From the NCBI RefSeq assembly GCF_030272615.1, contig NC_081415.1:597125335-597189334 (forward strand): a stretch of 64,000 nucleotides of DNA. The letters run 5' to 3'. This stretch comes from Cryptomeria japonica (taxonomy: Eukaryota > Streptophyta > Pinopsida > Cupressales > Cupressaceae). Below, in pieces: positions 46,894-59,500 of the stretch. Position numbers and translations under genes: made by a program. A model generated the notes under the pieces. The model saw only the letters and a list, made by a program, of their open reading frames with translations. It did not search any database and was not told where the DNA came from. Numbering within the stretch: the stretch's first letter is position 1; each line of letters opens with the position of its first letter.

Positions 46894-48169
46894 AGTATTT
46901 ATTCAATCTTCATTACTAAATGCCTCTTTTACTATCCTTGGTTCAAATTCAAATATCAGACATGTGTTTTGTCTCAGTTTGTTCCGTGTCATCATGGATC
47001 ATCCTTATCTCCTATAATTTGACTTGATGCATGATTTCTTCTAACATACTTGGCTAATATAGGCTCGGTATGCTCTGTTTGATCTTCTTCATCACTCGGT
47101 AACTGAGTATTTTCTACATTTTCTTCATCAACTTTCTCGATAGAATTTCTCGGTTGAACATAAACAAATTCTTCATAATTTTCTGGTTCTTTGGAATTTC
47201 CTTCATCATTTCTTTCTGCAAATTCATCAATTTTCACATTTGCACTTTCAACTATTTTGTTAAATGATTTGATCAGACATTTAAATGCTTTACTTCTAGA
47301 AGAATAGCCAATAAATGTTCCTTCCTCTCTTTTCTGATCAAACTTTCCATTTCTGTCATCTTTGTGAACATAACATCTACTTCCAAATATTTTAAAATAA
47401 CTTACAGTAGGTTTCTTATCATACTAGATTTCATATGGTGTCTTCAAAGTTCCTTTCTTCAGTTGTACTCGGTTCAGGGTGTAAACTGCAGTGTTGATTG
47501 CTTCTCTCCAAAATGTTTGAGATACCCTCTTTTCTATCATCAGGGTTCTGGCACAATCTACAATTGATCTGTTTCTTCTTTCAGCTATCCCATTTTGCTG
47601 AGGTGTTCTCGGTGCAAACACTTGTCTCTTTATACCATGATCATTGCAAAATAGGTTAAATTCATCACAAATGAATTCTCCTCCTCTATCAGATCTTAGA
47701 CATTTCAACTATCTTCCTGTTTCTTTTTCACCTCTAGCCTTATACCATTTGAACATTTGAAAGGCTTCTGATTTATCTTTTAAAAACATAACTGACATCA
47801 TTCTTGAGTAATCATCCACAAATAATATGAAGTATTATCTCCATAATAACTTTGAACTTTCATAGGACCACAAAGATCAGTGTGCACTAGATCTAAAATT
47901 CCTTTAGAAGTGTAGGACTTACTTGTAAAGCTTGACTTTGTCATCTTACCCATCTAGCATCCTTGACATATTGCATTCTCAGGTTTTTCCAGGCTCGGTA
48001 GACCTATTACTCGATGCTTCTTACTTATTTTGATCAGGTTATCAAAATTTACATGACAAAACCTTTTATGCCATAACCAGGTATCTTCTAGTTTAGCATA
48101 CAGACAATTGTTTTGAGTTGATTCAAGATGAAATGTATTACCTTTTGTTTGTGTCCCGGTAGCAGCCAA
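46894..48169 (-). pseudogene. C2 GAG-pre-integrase and integrase, broken
   Basis: 47954-48169 contains DTWLWHKRFCHVNFDNLIKI and ENAICQGC (pre-integrase zinc region). After a frame break around 47709-47950, 47424-47708 carries LRSDRGGEF (second Asp) and PQQNGIAERRNRSIVDCARTL (Glu). The acidic linker 46992-47237 joins integrase to RT. The stop at 47703 region and frame changes inactivate it. Confidence 0.85.
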
Positions 48170-48205
48170 CTTTCCATGTTTGTCATGAACTTTGACACTG
48201 CCCTT

Positions 48206-49591
48206 CTAGAATTCTATTCGGTATCCTGTATTGTTTAGTTGTGCTACACTCAACAAACTGTATTTAAAACCTTCAACCCAGTATACATCATCACATTTAC
48301 CATTGTCAAGAAGTGTTATAGATCCTTTACCTTTCACAAGACATGGTGCATCGTTACCAAATCTTACATATCCTCCATCATAGTCTTCTAATTTAACAAA
48401 CTTGTGTTTATCACCTGTCATGTAATGTGAGCATCCACTATCTATGATCCAAGAATCATTTTTATTTATGTGAGATATTAGGGATTTTTCTTCATACCTT
48501 TCTTCATCTGATCCATCTTTGATAGCCACATAAACAACTTCCTCTATATCAGTCCCATCAGATTTATCATCATTGGATTCCTCATCAACTACTAGGCATG
48601 TCTTTCTATCTTTCCTTCTGAAGTCTCGGTGTCCTCTGTATTGGTTGTCTTTTTGTCTGTCATCTCGGTATTCTCTCTTTTCACTTGATTCTTTGTCAGG
48701 ATAGTTAGAAGCCATATGTCCTATTCTATCACAGTTAAAGCATTTTAAAGGTAACTTTCCTTTATACTTACCTTTGCCCCTCAGTAACCTTCTAGCTAAT
48801 AATGCTTCAAACTCTTCTTGCTTTTTGATTTCTTCATATAGTTTGTGTACCTCTTCCATGTTTTTGCGAAATCTTTCACTTGCTCCACTATGATTTCCTT
48901 CAGTATACTTATACATTCTATCATTGTAATCATCAGATTCACCAATATGAAAAGAATTGAATGCAGATTCAACTTTATTTACCGAGGGCCCACTGTTATC
49001 AAAATTACTTAACTCAAATGCATGTAGCTTACCGATAGTAGCATCCAAAGAGACTGGCATGTTTGGCATAGACCTTAATTCATTGATTGCAGAGACTTGA
49101 ATGCCATAAGCAGGTAGAAGTGTTCTAAGCAACTTACTTGTTACATCCTTTTCTTCAATAGTTCCTCCTACTCCTTTGATTTGATTGACAGTTTCCTTTA
49201 ACCTTGTACTGTATTGGGTTATGTTCTCACCTTCATTCATTCTCATGGATTCAAGTTGACCTCTTAGACTGTCTACTTTTTCTCTCTGAACATGTTCATC
49301 ACCACCATACACATATATAAGCTTGGTCCACATCGCTTTGGCATCATTGCAGCCTTCTAGATCATTAAATTCTGAGTCGGTTAATGCAGATGTTATTTCA
49401 ATCATAGCTTGAATATGTTCTTTCTTTGCCTTTATCTCTTCCATTGTCATTAGGTTGGTGCTAGGTGCTATGTAATCATTCTCTAGATAATATATTACAT
49501 ATTCTCTAATTCTTGATAAGTGCAGCTTCATCCTTTTCTACCATGTGGAGAAACTTGACTTGTTTAGCTTTGGTGCATCCCTTTTATACAT
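48206..49591 (-). pseudogene. gag: C2 gag and protease
   Basis: The start is probably ATG 49591 (MYKRDAPKLNKSSFSTW), followed by an in-frame TAG at 49538-49540, then open from Met 49531 for 441 codons. It contains the gag core (DAKAMWTKLIYVYGGDE, ITQYSTRLKETVNQIKG) and a knuckle CFNCDRIGHMASNY whose last Cys is Tyr. It then has an acidic spacer and the protease WIIDSGCSHYMTGDKHKF and SLLSVAQLNNTGYRIEF. It stops at 48206-48208. Confidence 0.88.
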
Positions 49592-49640
49592 CTTTGGATC
49601 TTGCCTCAAGTACCTTTAAAATTTTCTTCCGGAGTCCAAA

Positions 49641-49652
49641 GCTCTGATACCA
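49641..49652 (-). other. Primer binding site of C2
   Basis: GCTCTGATACCA on plus, two bases from the LTR edge: the same site as in the left-edge Copia and element A. Confidence 0.9.
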
Positions 49653-49654
49653 AT

Positions 49655-51135
49655 TGTTAGTTAAGATGAGAGGGAGGGGGTGAATCATAAAAACTCACAA
49701 TACAATATATTCACCAAATTCAACCTCGGTAGCCTTTACTGATATGCAACTATGACTGTAAATCATTCAATACTCATAAACAGATACACTTAAAACATCA
49801 TAACACATTTAACACCAGATTTAACGTGAAAACTGAAATAGGGAGAAACCACTGTGGGATTTCGGACCCACTAAGAAATATACCCTTCTAGAGTATGCTC
49901 GGTTAAAAGCCAAAACAATTACAGATTACAAAAACACATTGCTAGATGTGACCCGGTTAAGGGATTTCCCTTAGACTTGTTAGAGTCTTGCACTTTGTTA
50001 GAAGTGACCTTGTCAAAGGATTTCAAACACTCATTTAGAATGTTACCTTGCTAGAGGGTTTACAAATAAGACTGTTAAGTCCACTCGGATAAAAGATTTC
50101 CTGTCACTTACAAAATAAATAAGAGTAATAAAATATATCTGCAACTTCACATCTGAAATGCTAAAGTAGATTCTATGTGTTGAAAAAAATCTTGTCATAA
50201 GAGTTATCTTGCTTCTTCTTGGGCTTCTCAATTTGTTCTTCAATCAGATCATCAATCTTTTGTGCTCGGTGATCACTACTGTAGTGTCACTATTCTTCTA
50301 TTTTGCCTACATATATTGTTCATCAACAGTTTCTTATTTATGAACAATACCTAACCTCTTAATCTCCTTGATGACATTTTCCATGATCAATCTTAGCCAT
50401 CAGATCTTCAAATGTGACCAGGTTCATTGTATCCTTCGATCTAAAAATGTTTTACCTCACCTTGGAACTTGTGCTAGGTTATGACTATTCAATCTGCGCT
50501 ATAGATCTATCTCTTGTATTTTTGATGTCGTAGATCCTCAACAAACTTCTTGCACGACATACCAATCATCTGATCAACTCCAGCTCATTTGTATTCTACA
50601 TTTAATAATTATATTTATCCATCCAATGCATTTTGTTATTACTCGGTTGTTACTAAGTAAATACTGAACTTCACTCGGTAGATATTCTGCCTTCTTTAAC
50701 CGATAGTGATAACCTTAGGGTTTACTGACTAGCATCTTGCTCAGTAACATAGAACAGTATCAAGCCTTAACTAATTCTATAGCTTGAAATCTTTTCTCCT
50801 TCTTTTTCAGTCTTTGAATACTCATATATAAGATATCAAAACAACCAAAACAACATAATCTCATCACTGTCTAACTCGGTAATAGTTGCCCATTGAATAA
50901 CTTATTATTCCCCTTGTATTTTCACATTTATTCTGTCTCTTACCGACATCTTTATACTTATCAAAACATACTCATTAAGATATGGCAACATCATACTGAA
51001 TCAGAAAATCAATTGCTTGACATCAATGAGAAAATAATATTATTAAGTTAGTAATCATCCTTTCTCAATTATATCAACAATCTCCAACAACCTTCTTAAT
51101 ATCCTCATACCAACAAACTTACTGAGATGCTAACA
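49655..51135 (-). repeat. 5' LTR of Copia C2
   Basis: 1481 bases, TGTTAGTTAAGATGAGAGGG to ...TGAGATGCTAACA. Pairs with 43517-45000. Confidence 0.92.
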
Positions 51136-51160
51136 ATCTCCCTTTGTGAAAATGCTAACA

Positions 51161-51420
51161 TTAGCCACAACCACAATGTTTGAAATCCATGGGGAATAAT
51201 CGATAGGACGAATGAATCCAACATCCAATGATTTTTCAATCTCAGCTTTAACAAGTAATGCCACTTTAGGGTGAATCTTACGAATCTTTTTCTTCACAAG
51301 TTTATCATCAGGAATTAGGACAATGTTATGAGTGACAATCATAGGATCCACACTAGGCATGTAAGAATATATCCAAGCAAAGATCTTAGGGAATTCATGT
51401 AACAACTCAGCATACTATTT
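51161..51420 (-). pseudogene. Element G reverse transcriptase, N-terminal part
   Basis: It reads LHEFPKIFAWIYSYMPSVDP, HNIVLIPDDKLVKKKIRKIH and FIRPIDYSPWISNIVVVA, the start of Ty3/Gypsy RT. It is cut at the TTAGC target site of C2. Confidence 0.85.
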
Positions 51421-52399
51421 TTTCTCTTCTTCGTCAAGACATTTCCCTATCTTGAAGATCTTATCTTCAACACAAGGATCCATCTTGATATTTGTTGAGG
51501 AGCGTCTTTTAATTGAGGAAATTATTTAACTATCTCATCGTTATTTCTTTCTTTCCCAAAGTAAGCTTCCACACTTTGACAATAGGGAAAACTATGATTA
51601 TGGTGATAATGAGGAAATTTGTCATAAGCTCCCAAGAATTCAGCTAAGGAATCATCGGTAGAAAAAACATCCAAAGCAAAGACACAAGAAGGGTCACAAT
51701 CAATATATTTTGGATATTTAGTGAAAGTGAAGGAGAAATGACATTAACACTAATATATGATCTCTTAGAGGCTTTAATATGCTTGAAAGGATCATAACCA
51801 ATACCAAATGTCATATCATGAAAATTGTTTTCCATGGGAACTTTAATCCCTTGTTCTTGAGCACCTCATCCATTTCTGTTATATCCACACCTAGCCAGGC
51901 TGTGAAAACTAGGACCATAAAGGTTAGTCATTTCCAAAGAAGAAGGAGGATTTTCAAAAAGTGAAGGGTCAAAATCATCTACACCATAAATTAAGGGAGA
52001 TGAAATCTGAGAAGTCGCCACAAAGTTATTACTCAATGGCCCAGACAAAGTAGATTGTTTTTTAGGTTCTTCTTCTTTCTTCTTTTTGACCTTAGGTTCT
52101 CTAGGGGGAATCTTGTATTCCCCTACAAAATTAGGATTAAAATCAAGGGATCCCCAATCATCTTCTGCAAAAATCCTTTCAGGAGAGAAAGTGCTCTCAA
52201 TCGCAGAATCAGGCTGAGAATACTCTTCATCAAGAACCTTAGGTCCACTTGAGGGAATATTGGGGATCAGTCTAGATATAGGAGACACATTTGATGAACT
52301 GGTCACACTAATTAGAGTAGAAGCTTTAGAGGAATTATCTAAGATAGTTGGGGAAGAATTGATTGAATAGGATTTAAAACTTGATGTTTCTAAATAAGC
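51421..52399 (-). pseudogene. Element G protease-RT linker
   Basis: 51866-52306 is an open 146-codon frame, Ser/Pro/Glu-rich with a lysine stretch (PREPKVKKKKEEEPKKQS). 51644-51835 contains FGIGYDPFKHIKASKRSY. Such a long, poorly conserved spacer between protease and RT is usual for Tat/Ogre-type elements. No catalytic motif. Confidence 0.55.
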
Positions 52400-53139
52400 C
52401 TAAAATCTTGTGTCTCCTAACAAGCTGTATGTTGTGTTGTCATAAATGAACTTGATTTTCCTATGCAATGTAGAGGGAACAACTTGCATGGTATGAATCA
52501 AAGGTATCCCTAGCAAAAAGTTGTATGTCAACTCTCCAGACATAACATGGATAGGAGTAGGTAAAGTAACAGGACCTACTTTAACAGGCAAGGTGATTAT
52601 ACCTAGTGAAGATTTAGCAATATTATCAAAGCCACAGATAGTGAGAGAATCGGGCTTAGTAAGAGATGTATCAACATTGATCTTATGCTACAAAAATTAA
52701 GGCCAAAACCATTTTCCACTAATGTTCTCCTTATCACACTATCATTTATGATAACCACAATCATTAAGGGAGCATATTGTTATTGAATTTCACTAGAGGG
52801 CAGCTCATATTGGGTAAACACAATCTAAGCCTTACGTGCCATAATAGAGTGAATCAAGGAATCCATATTATTTGATGTCACTACAGGTGGGAAATTCAAT
52901 TTTTTCAAGAAATCTTGTAGCATTCCATGATGAGTCAAGGAAGTTTGAAGCAAATCCCAAAGGGATATCTTGGCAGGAGTAGCTTTAAGTTGTTTGACAA
53001 GATCATATTCCTTACCAAGGGTTTGTGAAATATGAGGTACTTGAGGAAGAATGAGTTGAGGATTAGGTAAAGGAGTCATAATAACTGGAGGAGGGTTAGG
53101 TTGCCTATTTTTTCTTGTGTTATAGGTATGGGAAACCAC
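52400..53139 (-). pseudogene. Element G aspartic protease region
   Basis: 53139-52825 contains SHTYNTRKNRQPNPPP and EYDLVKQLKATPAKISLWDL, the conserved lead-in to Tat-type protease. The Asp active-site segment around 52690-52800 is degraded. 52591-52400 reads FLLGIPLIHTMQVVPSTLHR and KFIYDNTTYSLLGD, the conserved C end of this protease. A copy of the same region on the plus strand is at 63200-64000. Confidence 0.75.
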
Positions 53140-53940
53140 ATTATAACTCTCCTTGGTTAGTGTCTAGCATATCTACAAGGACTCTTAGTGGGATTCCTTC
53201 CTTGAACCATAATGATAGGTTTATTTGGAGTGCTAAAGGAATCATGACTATGTCCACCTTGAACCATAAAAAGAGGTTGATTAGGAAGAGGTGAAGTCAG
53301 AGAAGGACAAACACCTTGGACCAAAAAAAGAGGTTTTCTATGTTAATTCACATTTATTAAATTGATTAACCTTTTAGATCATTATTCTTGTTTGAAATTT
53401 TAGGCAAAGACATAAAGTCATCAAGGGCATCATCCAATAAATAATGGTCATAATGATTGGATTATCTTTGGACTCAAAAGGAGACATAAAATCATAGAGG
53501 GAATCATGGGAATCAACTATGTTTCTAGATCTAGTGGAGGGGCTGATAGGAATGTACCCATGAGAGGGATCATTCGACTTATCTTTCTCATCACCAGGAA
53601 ATGGCATAGTAACAAGGTTGATAATTTTTTGGCAAAATGAGGGTTTAGAAGGCTTAGGGTTCAAAAACTCATCTAGATCTTCATCTAATTCATCCTTACT
53701 AAACTCATAACCAACAAAATTGCATACATCATAAAAAGAGTGAACTTATTGCAAATAGAAATTTGATATTTTGAAATGAAAATTGCATGAAACTTAAACA
53801 CACAATGCAAGGAAAATAAAAGAAACCTATCTCTCTTTTTTTTCTCTTTTTTTTTTTGGTTTTGAAAGAAAATGAAATAAACTAGATCTAGATATCTAAC
53901 AATGCAATGCAATGCAAATGAAATTGTATTCACATTGGGT
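53140..53940 (-). pseudogene. Element G short gag-like leader
   Basis: 53374-53710 has KDELDEDLDEFLNPKPSKPS and FCQKIINLVTMPFPGDE. Only about 0.8 kb separates the primer site from the protease lead-in, with no zinc knuckle or typical gag domain. Either gag was lost before insertion or this lineage has a very short leader. Confidence 0.5.
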
Positions 53941-53950
53941 TCACCAAAAA
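53941..53950 (-). other. Putative primer site of element G
   Basis: The minus strand just inside the LTR reads TTTTTGGTGAACCCAATGTG. The TGGTGAACCC core could pair with a tRNA 3' end. I cannot assign the tRNA. Confidence 0.4.
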
Positions 53951-54250
53951 TGTGTAGGGCAAAAAGTGAGACTAAGTATGGAAGCCCTAATCCCACTCTC
54001 ATACACACTCATGGAATACAAAAGAGCCTAGGGAGATAATGCATCTCGGCTACTTCTTATGACAAAGAGAGAGACATGGATTACCTCTTAGGTTTTATAT
54101 TCCTTTGATATAAATGAGAGAGAGGAATGATGCAAAATGTAATCTAACATAGAAAGAAAGTAAGAAAACAAACTCTAATCTAAGAATGCAGATCAAAGAA
54201 CAACTGATACACTGCTGCAAAATATAGATCAGAAGGAAAAATCATAGGTG

Positions 54251-55037
54251 TGTTGGCATATGCACACTCCAATGAGACATTGTATGTGATTGAAGGTTTT
54301 TTCATTGATGGCAACCTTGCAATCCTATGGCACCGGCAAAGGCATTATACCAGCATCAGCAGATCACACTCTACACTGGCACTCAGGACACCGGCACCGG
54401 CACAAAGAAAAGAAGTATACCGGCACAGAGGCCGACATGATTTTGTTATATTATATTTTGTTTATTATTGTAAAAACTTTGTAAGCCGACTTGGCAAATT
54501 GTAAAATGACTCTTATATGTAAAAGAGATCATTGTAGACATTTGGTAATGAGTAAGGAAGAGTTAAGGAAAAATATTAGGTAGACCTATTATGCGAAATA
54601 TAGGCTAAGGCTTTATGTAAGAAGCAGAGCAACAACCGGTACTGGATCAGGCATTATAAAGCAGTACAAGATATTGGATTTGTATAATCCTCATTGTAAG
54701 TCAGTGAGACTTCCCATTAAGTAGTGAGCTCTAGGCGGTTGGCCTTCCTACATGTGCAAGCCCCTATTGTAAGTAATATTCTCTTATTGGCCAGTGAGTG
54801 AATATTGCGGGTCACAAATCCCACCGAGGTTTTTCCCACACTGGGTTTCCTCATTAAAACTTTGTGTTATGGTGTGCTTTTCATGTGGATGTTCCTAATT
54901 CTGTTTATTACATTATTTCTTGCATACCGGTACACTGTTATAATATGTTCTACATATTTTAATTCAAGAAATTCTAATCACCGATTAGATACTAATTCAC
55001 CCACCCCCCCCTCTCAGTATCTGTGGGATTCCTAACA
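54251..55037 (+). repeat. 5' LTR of element T
   Basis: 787 bases, TGTTGGCATATGCACACTCC to ...GGGATTCCTAACA. TATA-like TTATATGTAAAAG at 54513-54525 is altered relative to the 3' LTR (TTATATATAAAAG). Confidence 0.95.
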
Positions 55038-55039
55038 AT

Positions 55040-55052
55040 TGGTATCAAAGCC
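55040..55052 (+). other. Primer binding site of element T
   Basis: TGGTATCAAAGCC, two bases after the LTR. Differs by one base (A for G) from the usual Met-type site TGGTATCAGAGCC. Confidence 0.88.
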
Positions 55053-55108
55053 TAGTCCTCTATTTTCAGAAGCCTAATAGCTTGAGGAAGATCTTGACAC
55101 CAATAAAG

Positions 55109-56264
55109 ATGGAAAATGTGATGAAGCAGATTGAAGGAGCTCTTTCAGACTATGATGCAGAAAAATTGAAAAATATCAAACTAGAAGATGATTTAAGGGT
55201 AGCTCAAGATATCATTCAGGCACTTCAAGAAAATTTTACTGTTGCAATAAATAAGAGAAGAGAACTTTGTGAAAAATTGCAAAATGAAAATGATGAAAAG
55301 GAATCACTTAATGATATGATAAGCAAGTTGAAACAAGAGAACATGACAACAAAGAATGAGATGCAGGATATGACTATGAGATTTTGCAAAGAGATTAAGG
55401 ATAGGAAGAAGAATGAAGAAGAATTGACCAGAAGACTAAGTGATGCAGCAAATGACAACACAAGACTTAGCTATGAAAATGACATGTTGAAGACAGATCT
55501 GATGCATACTCAGAATGACTCAAATGAACTGATGAGACAAAAAGAAGTCTTAGAAAGAGAACTAGAAACTGCAAATCAACATAAAGAAAAATTCAAGAAA
55601 AGCTCAGAGGAACTTGGCACCTTGCTAAAGAATCAAAAACCTAAAGGTGACACTTTTGGAATTGGCTTTGAAGCTGGTGAAAGCTCTGGTACTGCAAATA
55701 CTTAGGATCATAGAAAACCAGTAAGACAACCTAATGCTTATAAATTCAATGGAAAATGCTTTAACTATAATAAGTATGGTCATAGAGAAAATGAATGTAG
55801 ATCTAGAAATTATCAGAATATCAACACACCCACCGGTCAATGTTCTAAATGCAACAAAGTTGGTCACAACTCTAAAAATTGTAGAATGAATGTGAGATGT
55901 TATGTTTGTGGAAGATTTGGACATTTATCTAATCAATGCAGAACACAAACCGGCATAGGTTATGTGAAAGCTATTCAGAAGAATAATGTAACTTGTTATG
56001 CATGTAACAAGATTGGGCATATTGCAAAATTCTGTAGAAGTAAAGGATCACTGATAGGCAACAAAAGTTCTAGCTTGAAAGGTAAAGAAAAATTTGAAGA
56101 GGTTAAGCAAGAATTCTCAAAACAATGGATTAGAAAAGCTTATCTAAATATTGGCAATACTCCTCCACTGGTAGAACAAATCAATGCTTCACTGGCAGGA
56201 TAGAGTGATGCTTCACCGGTAGGACAGAGCAGTGCTCCACCGGCAGGAAGTTCTTCATCTAATT
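55109..56264 (+). pseudogene. gag: Element T gag-like protein: coiled coil and four CCHC knuckles
   Basis: ATG 55109 (MENVMKQIEGALSDYDAEKL). About 190 residues of strongly charged heptad-like coiled coil (LNDMISKLKQENMTTKNEM, NELMRQKEVLERELETA) end at GESSGTANT followed by TAG 55703-55705. The same frame continues with four knuckles: CFNYNKYGHRENEC (second Cys lost), CSKCNKVGHNSKNC, CYVCGRFGHLSNQC and CYACNKIGHIAKFC (three intact). A basic stretch follows, then a 24-base tandem repeat (56185-56256) encoding Ala-Ser-x-x-Gly-Gln-Ser. Length from ATG is about 385 codons. Element A has no stop at the equivalent of 55703. Confidence 0.85.
56185..56256 (+). repeat. Coding minisatellite, 24-bp unit, three copies
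   Basis: GCTTCACTGGCAGGATAGAG, GCTTCACCGGTAGGACAGAG and GCTCCACCGGCAGG define three in-frame copies near the end of the gag-like gene. The first has a TAG in place of the CAG seen in the second. Confidence 0.85.
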
Positions 56265-56569
56265 GAAGAAAGTTTCCTTGAGGGTTTGGAAATCTAATGG
56301 CACATGTGCTATTATTCCCTCGGTTAGAGATAAGAAGTTGGAAATTACTTTTTACCGACAAACAAAGTTAAGTGAATACTTAACCAGCATGCATTTAATG
56401 TGGTAGATGACAAAAAGACACTATAAAATTGAGGTTTTCGCTCCATTCCATTTCACCGAGATTTCAAACCTACGAAGAGCACGAAGAATCCGAGCTAAGG
56501 CATTTCAAGCAAGAGGCAAGAACACTCCAAGCATTCATCGATCCTAAAGGCAGGAAAAGGTATTTTATC

Positions 56570-59500
56570 ATGGCATCCTCCTCTGCAATTGAATATATAG
56601 CAAACCCTACTATTGTCAAAGTGATAAATAGACCTAGGCCCGTATTTCAATTAGTTCCCAAGGTAGCAAAGAAAGATGATACCTTGGGTGCTTTTTCTCA
56701 AATTCCCAAGGGAGTTGTCTATGCTGAAGACCCTAGAATGTACATCCACTGCGACATTGAGGAACTAAGAGATGAAGAGATTAAAAACATGTTTAAAACT
56801 GTGATATGTGATAAAACCGGCAATGTAAAAGATGAACACAAGATCATTGAAACCCTAGGATTTACAGAGATCCTTAGCATTCTTGAATTCCCCAAGGATG
56901 TGATTAGGATAGTCTTAATCAGGGTACATGGTGAATTTTTCTAGTTAGATGCAGTCCACAAAATCACTAAGGAAGCTGTGAAAGCTGTCACAGGGTTACC
57001 GATCACCGGTAAAAGGCCAGATAAAACCAAAAAGGTATCCAATGACGTAGTTACAAACCTAACTGGTGTAACATTCGACAAAAGGTCCCTAAGAGTTAAT
57101 GATGTAACAGACATTAATGTGAGATTTATCAGCATGATATTAGGGTATAAAGCTACTCATGCAAATAGACTCAATTCAGTTTCAAGTTTATGCATTAAGA
57201 ATGCTTATGATATGGTCACAGATAATGCAAAGATTGATATATGTGAGTGGTTAAAGGATGAATTAATTGAAAACCTTGGAAAGATTAAGAAGGACAAGAA
57301 AGGAACTTTCAGGTTTGGAAATTTGTTAGTATGTCTGATGCTACATATAACCAAACAGGTTCCCGGTATAGGCTACAAAGAACTTGGATATGATATACCG
57401 GTAGGCAAATAGTTAATAGAACTATTCAATAACATGGGAGAAGACAGGGAAAACAATATTCATGACTTTTTTCAAGCATTAAAGGCCAAAATGAAGAAAA
57501 GAATCAGGTTATCACAAAAGATTGTCGACAAATACAAAGATGAAATATGCTTTGTAATCAAGAAGGATAAAATCTGGATGGAAGCAGTCATCCCTAGGAC
57601 AGTTTGGATAACCGAGATGGGCTATGAAACAAATGATCATATAATTGAAACATATGCTAAAGCACTTCTAGAAGCCCCCAGAGAACCTAAGGAAGAAATA
57701 TTTGGTAGTGCAGAAACTATTGAAAGACAAATACAATCAAAGAAAAGAGTGAAAAAGGTTGAGGTAGTTGTAAGGAAAGGTTCCAGACAAGCAAAGGCCA
57801 TCAAAGAAGATGTGTTGAAGACAACCGGTATAACAGAGGATGAGTTAGCAGCTTCACAACCTGAAACTCACCTATCACTGGTAGGTACTTCTTCAGGGAG
57901 TGACATGCCTGCAACTTTCAAAAGAGTTGTAAGGATAAGAGATCCCTCACTGGCAACTACACCCTCACCTAGGAGGACAAGACAAAAACAACAAGCAGTG
58001 AGATCTCCTGTAAGAAAGGCTACACCAAAGAAGAAGAAACTGACAGCCAAAAAGAAGAAGAAGACAAACAAAGACTTGGCCCCTCTTGATATACTATTGA
58101 ATGAAATTACAGAGGAAGGTAAATTGAAAAATATATGACACTTTAACAGTTGATGAAAGAGAACAAGTTGAAAATAGTGTTATATTGCATATGGACATGT
58201 ATAAGAAGTTTTTGATGGAAGTAGTCAATGAAATTCCAGATGAACTATAAGAGATTGGAAGCAAGAAGACAAACAGTAATAGAACTGGACAAGAAAATAA
58301 AGATTGAAAAGCTACTTGCTGTATATCCGGTAAACTCACCCAAAGAAATTGATGATCTAATTGCTCAAGCAGACCGATCAGTATTTTCTACTGCACACCG
58401 GCACATTGCTTTAATGGTTGGAAGAGTTAATGAGGTGATTGAGGAAACAGAAAATGGATGGGATATATTCCTAGTCGAAAAAGAAAAACAAGAAGAATAT
58501 AGGAACCCCAAACCCATAAAAGTTTATCAGAAAGATAGAGACAAGGGTAAAGGTAAAGTTGGTGGACCACCTAGTATCAAGGTTAGAGACAACTTACCCC
58601 CACCTCCTTTGATTACTCCACTGGTAAAAAAAATAGCTATAGAAGATCAACCGGCAGCTAAGAGTATGGATGTAGAGTATGGTAATCCTAATCCTGAAGT
58701 CTTATATACTGTGGATGTTGATATGCAAAAGATCAACATAGTGGTAGACAAAGATACAGCTGATAAGATTGACATGGCTAGTGAGCCTCCGGTAGCTGAG
58801 CAAACTGAAAACACATAGGAGAAACTGGTAGAAGACAAAGAGAAAAAGGTAGAGACTCGGACTGAGACAATGCAACAAATAGAGCAAAAGGCTCTGGAAC
58901 AGGAACAACAGGAACAGGAACATGAACATAAGGAAACAGTGCCACCGGCAACTAGAAAATTAGAAAAACCATTGCTTAAAGAAATGCAGACACAAACAGA
59001 CCTACCAGAGGTCAATACAAGCTTGGTTACTTCCACTGATGGTACTTAGAATGTTGGTTCACCATCAGGCTACAAATCAGCTAATGTGACTGAGGTACTA
59101 TTAGATTCAATAAAAAAGATAACAGACTGCAGCTCACAAGCTTATAAGGCAAATGATGATACCATGCCAATTTTGAAGGTAATTGCTCCTAACTGTAATA
59201 TAGACAATAAAGATTCTTTAGGACAACTTGATACATTGTGTAAATATATCATAGAAAACATTGAGAAAATAAAGGAAGAGTCATTGAAGGATAAATTAGA
59301 AATTGAAAAGCAAAAATTCTTTGATGAGCAAATAAAGAAGTGTGTCAGAAATTTTGACACACTTCTACCGGAATTATGTAATTTATTGAAAGAGTACAAA
59401 ACTCTGTACAAAGACACCTGTAAGACAAACTTTTTGACTGTAGATATAGACAAAAAGATGAGCAAGGCACAGGATGAGATCAATAAACTTGCAGATAATT

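Larger units (their letters stand above)
43517..51160 (-). mobile_element. Copia element C2, complete, nested in G's reverse transcriptase
   Basis: LTRs 43517-45000 and 49655-51135. The target duplication TTAGC (43512-43516 and 51161-51165) is perfect and restores the RT frame of G (...IVVVA on one side, AKFENKIKM on the other). The coding order on the minus strand is gag, protease, integrase, RT, RNase H. Its left LTR edge has TA instead of TG. At the right edge 25 extra bases (51136-51160) lie between the LTR and the target copy. Stops and gaps make it inactive, but the gag-protease frame (441 codons), RT (272) and RNase H (190) stay open for long stretches, so it is younger than G. Confidence 0.93.

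Noticed and set aside
43517-51135. Large direct duplication (43517-45000 versus 49655-51135) as a segmental duplication
   Set aside because: The copies are the two LTRs of Copia C2: they abut a PBS and a PPT and are flanked by TTAGC target copies.
58647-59036. Minus-strand Ser/Cys-rich frame opposite element T ORF2
   Set aside because: Antisense shadow of the Glu/Gln-rich coding strand.
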